From positions 1-64,000 of the forward strand of contig JAVTVY010039217.1 of the NCBI GenBank assembly GCA_036873755.1: a stretch of DNA of 64,000 bases. The letters run 5' to 3'. The position numbers were made by a program, and so were the translations under genes. The DNA comes from Hanleya hanleyi. Taxonomy: Eukaryota; Mollusca; Polyplacophora; Lepidopleurida; Hanleyidae. Shown piece after piece: positions 57,898 to 64,000 of the stretch. The number at the start of each line of letters is the position of its first letter. The first letter of the stretch is position 1. The notes under the pieces are model-generated. The model made no database searches, was not told the DNA's origin, and saw only the letters and a program-made list of their open reading frames with translations.

Positions 57898-59133
57898 AAT
57901 ATTTATGAACCATTTTCATGAAAATGTACACATAACGGTAAAGACAATTTTTTTTACATTTTGTCCATTTTACATTAACACAGCCAGAGATTTGGTGGAA
58001 ATGCCAGATGCTTAAACATTTCATAGTTTTTATCTATTGTAGAATGTCAATTTTGGCAAAGATAACTTCTTCAAAAGATTAAATTTTCAAATCTGAAAAT
58101 GAATTTGTCTCTACCGTTATCGTTGCAAATGCAGTTTGAAGGTTAATAATTTTTAAACAACACAGTATTTAATAAAAGGAATCTTTCTGTTGGATACTAT
58201 TATGTAAAATATATGAGAATATTAAGTCCTGTTCATTTCACAAATATTGACATGTGAAATATATTACAAAAAGCTTGAATTTATTCAACTGTCTTTACCA
58301 TTATGAGGAAAGTTTTTTGGAGAAATTTAGCACAAGAAATGTCATATGAAGGGCACCACTGTCATTGTTAAAAGTACTGTGTGGGCAGCCATTTTCCCTC
58401 CAGCCTTGTGGCAACAGAGTACAGGTTTCTATAAATTTGAAAAAAAAGTCTGTGTCGCACTTATTCTGTCTTTACCGTTAGTGATGTATGTCAGTTAAGT
58501 TATTTATGGCTGTTACCAAACAAAGTACATGTACAATAAATGTAAAGTGTATATCAAGAAAAATTCACCATGAAAGACACACTAATTCGGTTCATCCTGC
58601 CTCATGCTGACACAATCTGTCTTTACCGTTATTCAAACTTGTCTTCACCGTTATAAAATGCCATAACAGTAAAGACAGAAAAATAGCGGTAAGGACTAAA
58701 AAATTTCTTTGCCAACTAACACAGTTATTGAGAATATTGAAGTGACATTCTGATTATAAATTTTCTTGGAACTTGAAAAACAGCAAAAGAATGTTTAGCA
58801 AAAGGCAGCTTGACTTGCATTGAGAAAATAAAACTAACTGGTTAGTTAAAAAAAAATGGTCTTGAATTCAATGTCTTTACCATTACAAATATGTCTTTTC
58901 GGTTATGTCTTCACCCTCACCTGAGAATAACGTGGGCTAGAATGGGTAAAAAAATTCCTAACCATTTTTGGGGGATAAGTACAGAGACACTAGCTTAGTT
59001 GATAGAAAAACAGTCTTTGTGGCCTACAAGGTTTTGAATATTTCCATTTTAGCCAGTAGCCAAACTGCACAAATTAAATTTTAGATTTGTTTTTACCATT
59101 ATTTGTATATTTCCATGAAAATGGCTCATATCT
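57898..59133. mobile_element. 1.24-kb TIR element with iterated GTCTTTACCGTTAT motif
   Basis: Imperfect inverted ends of about 45 bp: CCATTTTCATGAAAATGTAC + ACATAACGGTAAAGAC at the left, complement near 59089-59133. The 14-bp motif GTCTTTACCGTTAT or a one- to two-base variant occurs about eleven times, in both orientations, at about 57932, 58107, 58291, 58468, 58619, 58641, 58663, 58684, 58872, 58893 and 59089. No protein is encoded. The pattern suits subterminal transposase-binding sites. Confidence 0.75.
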
Positions 59134-59800
59134 ACATGTTTTCTTTTCGTAAAAGAAAAATACTGATGGCAAAGTAATTGTCATTCTCTATATAATTACA
59201 TGAAACACTCTACTAGCTAATAACTGAGACTGTCTATCATATATCAGGGCCGTATCCAGAGATTTTTGGGGGACACCGGTAGTATTTGACGTTGTTGTTG
59301 TTGCACGTAAATTTGATGTTATTGTTGCTGCAGCACAAACACCTCAGTATCTCCGATGCTGTTGACTTACATCAGGGTTTGTTGGATTCTCGAAAATACC
59401 ATTTCAATGCTTTAATCAGTTCCAGGGTGTATATTTTCATGTTTTCCCGTAATCCTGTTCTCTCAAACACGTTGTCGTTGTTGCCACCGTCTAGCGCATT
59501 CCCCACACATCGGTTGTTCTCAAGTTTCTGATTGCTGTAGGAAGACCAGGCGAAAACCACCGTAGCACAGTGATCATTGCCTACTAGAGGGGGGTCAATG
59601 CAATGTCATTTAAAGTATGTACGTAATGCATAAAGCGTGGCCAGCAACAGTGTTCGCGATGTGTATCGAACTCAGAAGTTATGATAGCGGTTATTTCTAA
59701 GTTGAAAAGATATTCACAGAAGTATTTTGTAACATTCTACACAGTAAAGAATGAATTTGCGGCATGTTTTGTTTTGAGGAAAAAATATTTTCCTTTCATT
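59134..59800. other. Unannotated stretch
   Basis: Short frames only. The area near 59280-59530 is rich in GTTGTTGTTG-like words. No gene recognised. Confidence 0.45.
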
Positions 59801-59804
59801 TGGG

Positions 59805-59985
59805 CGCGTGAGTTTGGGCGCCCATACCGGTTTACCGGTAGTAAAATGGCCCTGGATATGGCGCTGTATATAAGTCTATATGGTGGAAATGTGTTTAAAA
59901 TGTTAATGTCATTTTGTTTATTGTTTCTGTACACTGTCCTTAATGGATGTAAAATGCAAATAAAATTGAATTGAATTGAAATCTG
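59805..59985 (+). mobile_element. 3' end of a LINE with ATTGA tail
   Basis: ATGGATGTAAAATGCAAATA followed by AAATTGAATTGAATTGAA is the usual 3' end and microsatellite tail of CR1/L2/RTE-type LINEs. No reverse transcriptase remains. Confidence 0.55.
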
Positions 59986-59989
59986 TTCC

Positions 59990-61040
59990 AATTATGCATT
60001 AAAATCTGAGCTGAACTAGTATTTTTGAAAGTGTTTGCCATTTACTTCTGTGTATAAACGTAGGCTATCCAGAGGGAGGAAAATCCCCCACTGACTAAGC
60101 GAGAACAGAAGAATGGCTCTTCAACTTTCCCTCCCTCCGCTGACTGACTGGGGACAAGATTTGTATGCTTTAACATTGCCGAGAGTTCGTTTTGATGAAT
60201 ATATTTGTTTCTGTTCACTGAAAAATTCTGAAACTTTTGTACGTTTTGTGAAATGAATATCGTCACCAAATACACAAGAAACAGAGCACGACCAGGAATA
60301 TTTAGTTTTATATTTACAGGGAATTTTCTCAATGTTAACTTAATGGGAGCTTGCTCCAGTGCGGAGGGGACAGCTGTCTGTGCGTGACGAGGCATGGACT
60401 TCCCGAATATTCCCCTTCAACCCCACAATCCATCCTGCCTTACCCACACCCATGCCTGAACAAAGGCGTCCCAATTTCATGGAAAAGTAGTGTACATGAC
60501 AGCATGTGAATTGTTTTCATGTGTATCATTCCGAAATCCAACAGACGATCCACGCCCCCCCCCCCCTCCACCCCCAAACTGGCCAAAGATGTTGTTGTTA
60601 TCTATATATACGATCCTTCTCCGTGATCAGTTTGGTCACTATGTCCTTAGTTCACTATGAACAACACAATATTGCACTTTGGCATATGCACACTATGGTG
60701 AAGGGCCTCCAGGTTCCAGTTCTGTCGGTTGCTTAAACTGTTAAAAGGAGTTACGTACAAATTAACAGGAATATCATATCATAGAGATCCCAGTTTTCAA
60801 CAGTACCGGAACCATCAGTTATCACCGAGCTCTCAGTTTAAATTTTCTTCACTTTTCACACATATGGGAATCAAACACTCTGCAACTTACAAGACAAGTA
60901 CTGCCAACAAAGGAACACTGACAAAGTCCTCAAAAGATCCCAGAATCAGAGATAATACGGCAAAGCTGTCTGCTTCGATCGCTCCCAATCTTTTTACACG
61001 AGCTGAAGATCGAAAGCAGGGGCGATAACCTTCATTTTCG
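59990..61040. other. Unannotated stretch
   Basis: A minus frame of 117 codons (60395-60042) and a plus frame of 99 codons (60729-61028) have no recognisable domain. A C-run lies at 60547-60559. Confidence 0.45.
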
Positions 61041-62516
61041 GACCCGAGTTCAGGCAGTTGAAAAATACAAAAGGTTCGAGAAACCCACGGGGCTATACCT
61101 CAATTTGCTTAAATCAGCCTTGTTCCCACTCTCTCCACGCAATATTAATGGGTTGACAGCGCCATATGGCCTTACAATTGTAGAAAAACGAGTTAAGGTA
61201 TTAGGAGTAGTGATTAGTCATGATAAAAATGAAATGAGAAGAGAGAACCTTGAAAAACAATTAAAGAAGGTAAAAACAAAGTTAAACATATGGTCTAATA
61301 GGAACTTGACCATGTACGGTCGAGCACTGTTGAGCAAAGGAATATCAAGATTAACATATCTAGCTTCTGTTCTCCCCACGACTCGTAAATTTCGTTCTCA
61401 AGTTAACAAAGAACTGTTTAGTTTCATTTGGAATTACAAACAAGAAAAGGTGAAAAGGTCTGTGCTAAGTAGGAGCAGATTAGACGGGGTACCAAACACT
61501 AGAGATTTCAATTTACATGACCAAGCTCTGAAACGAAACTGGCTACATAGTTATTTTGACGATAGGCCCAGTTTTTGTAAATTATTGATGAGAAAAGCAT
61601 TTGATCAATATGGTGGATTGAAATTTTTGCTGCAGTGTAACTACAAGGCTGAAAAACTAGAATTTTCAGAGTTTTACAAAGCAATTTTGCTTGCATGGAG
61701 TAAAATTAGAGAATACAGTGAAGTTGATCTCTATAATGAAATCCTGTGGAATAATCAAAATATTCTTGTCCGTAAGAAGCAAATATTTTTTCAAGATTGG
61801 CGGTGCGCTGGAATTAACTTTGTTGAAGATTTATTCAACCCACATGGTAGATTAATGGCACTTCCACAGCTGGAGGCAAAATTTAATTTTGTCACAGATT
61901 TTAAGCTGTACTATAATATAATTAAGGCAGTGGTTTCCTTTGTTGGATCAAATGTATATAACCGAAATATGGATGACGTAGAAATTACTTTAAGCATCCC
62001 TAAGCTGAATGGGATCAAGTTGCATATTTATACATGGTGTTGTAAATCATTTTATGAAATATTACGAATGTGTTCGATGAACACACCTTGTAGATGTCAA
62101 GATGCATATGATCCAGTAATTTGGAGAGATATTTGGAAAATGTTGCACAGAATAGCGTCTGAAATGAAAGTGAAACAGCTACATTTTAAACTTGTTCACA
62201 AAATTGTACCCTGTAAGGTCTATTTGTGCCATAGACTTAAACTGAAAAACATTTACATTGTATGCGAAATGCCACGTTTTGGATGAATGTAAAGAACTAC
62301 ATTGACAGTATGACTAACCAGTTTTTGAGTAGTTTTGATATTAGAGATGACGAAATTTTGCATGGAGTGTTTAGAAATTCTTCTTATACGAATTTCATAA
62401 ATTACATACTTTTACAAGCCAAGTTTTTCATTTACCGTCATAAAGTTTTGGAAACAGTCCCATTCTTTCGGCAGTTCTTAAAAGAATTCAAATATATGTT
62501 CAAATTTTATTGAAAT
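61041..62516 (+). pseudogene. Tx1/L1-like LINE ORF2 C-terminal remnant, one frameshift
   Basis: The main frame, 61105-62286 (393 codons, open earlier in another frame from about 61045), covers the end of the reverse transcriptase and the region after it: VKVLGVVISHDKNEMRREN, LNIWSNRNLTMYGRALLSKG, ELFSFIWNYKQEKVKRS, FKLVHKIVPCKVYLC. The protein continues in the next frame at 62262-62513 (NATFWMNVKNYIDS ... YILLQAKFFIYRHK), so a small indel lies near 62260. The polymerase YxDD motif and the 5' portion are absent. Confidence 0.88.
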
Positions 62517-63551
62517 CAAACGTAAAATTTAACTTTCAAAATCAGCTAGAATTGATCTTGCAATGATGGTCATACGGGAGTCATGTCGTTTTATCGGCTG
62601 TTTTCCCCTTTGTATTCAGTCGTACGGTAGAGACGGTATATTTTCAATGTTTTGAGACACGCCTCTTTTCACGTGGTGAAAAGTTTGTATTATTTCAACA
62701 TTACGGCACATTGTATACACAAAAATATACACTGTATTCATCTATGCCTCGTGCGCCCTGGTCAGGTGTCGTTCCATGCATTGCAACAATGTGAAATCTA
62801 TGTTTAAATATTAACGACACAAAGTGTATATTCTAATTTTCAAGTATGCAACCCACATGGGCAGGGGGCACGTGGCAGGGGTGTGTCTTGGGTGAATCGC
62901 TGTGATGAATCAATGATTGATTGCGCCCACAAAAGTCTAGGGAAATCACGCGGTGGGGGCGTGGCTTATTTCACTTCACCATTAATATTGTTTGATTACC
63001 CAGATTGACATTCCGCATGCCGTGAAGCTGTATAGCTCGTGTTTTCTTGTATTTCTTGTATTTATCATAATAAGGTACAGTGTCTACAAGAAAGTGGTAA
63101 ACTTTCTCACATAAATCTTATCATATTAAGTCTTGCAATATTTACCATATATGATATCTGGGTTAAATTCGTCATATTAAGCATTAACACAATGCTATTC
63201 TGTGGGTGGCGGCTTCTTTGTTGCTGTGGGGCTGACGTTTCGTTGGAGATACTTCCGACTTTTTCGGAGCTAATGATTAGTTTTGGGAGAGTTGGAGGTG
63301 TCTCCGGCGAGGCGTCGGCTCCACAGCAATAGAGAGGTTGTTCATAGAATGGCATTGTGTTATATACGCCAACTTCTAAATGCCTATCAAAGAAATTATA
63401 TTACGCATTATTAAACTATTAAACATGCCCTGTAACCCCTGACCACGCGGCATTGTAAGGGTATATTGTGTAAAAACGTGGTTAACTGTTTAATAAATGC
63501 CCAGTGGTTTGTTTGTCCAGGGCTTAACTGAAAAAAAAAAAAAAAAAAAAA
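62517..63551 (+). other. Probable LINE 3' region ending in AATAAA and a 21-base A tract
   Basis: AATAAA at 63492-63497 is followed 33 bases later by A21 (63531-63551). Orientation and position fit a 3' UTR of the upstream Tx1/L1-like remnant or of another retrocopy. The palindromic element at 63185-63362 lies within it. Confidence 0.5.
63185..63362 (+). mobile_element. 178-bp near-palindromic MITE, G-U-compatible hairpin on the plus strand
   Basis: TA flanks tips ACACAATGC...GCATTGTGT, and inverted arms run to the centre CTAATGATTAG. Apart from one 3-base gap and the centre base, arm differences are all T for C or G for A on the left arm. Each is therefore a G-U pair in plus-strand RNA and an A-C mismatch in minus-strand RNA. 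About 25 such positions were counted. Confidence 0.9.
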
Positions 63552-63559
63552 TATTGACC

Positions 63560-64000
63560 AATAAATCTCTGAAACTGGTATGGCCTGTTTAGAAGAAAAT
63601 AGCTTTTGGAAAACTATGCGTCACAAAATCTTTGACAGGTTAAGTGGATTACAATCTTTATTTCATTGTAATTGTTATTTTATTTTTTTGTTTTCATTTC
63701 TTATTGTAAACCTAATTATAGTCCGAGCTTTCTCTGCACCCATCTTCTCCAACCAAGATGGTAAATCAGAGGAATACCATCTAGACGTAACGCTGTGAAA
63801 ACTTCGTGCGAAATGTTCGCCGATATTTTACGAGATCCCCTAATAAGCCAATCACGACAATTTCTGCCTTTGCTCCCTGACTTCACGGAGATTAACATCT
63901 TCAGTGCAAAAAGCAAGGTTTTCAAAACCCCATTTTGCTACCCCTAAACATCATTTCTAACACATGTGTTTTGAAACCCCGCAATTGTATGTTTGAAAAC
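63560..64000. other. Unannotated right edge
   Basis: CpG-containing sequence near 63780-63900 with short frames on both strands (63580-63798 plus, 63716-63925 minus). No domain recognised. Confidence 0.4.

Noticed and set aside
25069..60559. Mononucleotide runs (C at 25069 and 60547, G at 32598 and 51364) as quadruplex elements
   Set aside because: Single runs without the spaced G-tracts needed; ordinary simple sequence.
63039..63355. Opposite-strand ORFs with similar proteins (GADVSLEILPTFSEL / GADASPETPPTLPKL)
   Set aside because: They are mirror products of the palindromic element at 63185-63362, not paired genes.
63716..63925. Arg-rich minus ORF as the mitochondrial leader exon of the KYAT3-like gene
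   Set aside because: There is no donor in the required phase that I could support, and no family similarity.

Overview
The window looks like nuclear DNA of an animal, probably a marine invertebrate and perhaps a mollusc or other lophotrochozoan. Evidence: short exons with GT/AG introns, AT-rich intergenic sequence with frequent ACATGTA words, many MITEs and minisatellites, chromodomain-type Ty3/Gypsy elements and LINE fragments. No bacterial operon, tRNA, rRNA or CRISPR array was seen. The species cannot be fixed from sequence alone.

The one host gene I can support is a kynurenine aminotransferase / cysteine-conjugate beta-lyase, closest to KYAT3. It is on the minus strand, spread over about 39 kb (44190 down to 5019). 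Nine exons join with consistent phases into 347 residues and carry the family active-site residues (Asn185, Asp213, Tyr216, PLP-lysine Lys247). The last ~70-80 residues must lie left of the window, and a 5' leader exon may lie to the right.

Nearly everything else is repeats, much of it inside the introns. Intron 9 holds a 42-bp minisatellite (1-1215) and a 2.5-kb TTAA-flanked transposon. Intron 7 holds a near-intact Ty3/Gypsy element on the gene's strand (7318-15110) and a 52-bp minisatellite whose unit copies the exon 7 splice donor. Intron 6 holds a second Ty3/Gypsy element on the opposite strand (18528-26549), a puzzling ACTTCCGG-rich block (26.5-32.5 kb) with a LINE fragment, and an ACCTCA-rich array (32.8-35.0 kb). 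Introns 1-5 carry several TIR elements and short arrays. Upstream of the gene are a 36-bp/26-bp array (44.5-47.9 kb) and a 23-bp array with 78-bp higher-order structure (48.7-50.4 kb). The right third has MITEs, a foldback element, an element with an iterated GTCTTTACCGTTAT motif, a Tx1/L1-like LINE remnant, and a 178-bp hairpin in which all arm differences are G-U compatible on the plus strand.

Best leads: (1) the strand-asymmetric hairpin at 63185-63362, which could be a fossil of RNA editing passed through retrotransposition; (2) the intron 7 minisatellite built from a real 5' splice site, giving about 34 decoy or broken donors beside the true one; (3) two divergent Ty3/Gypsy elements that both lack a recognisable gag yet share the same pol start and a conserved hairpin before the polypurine tract.
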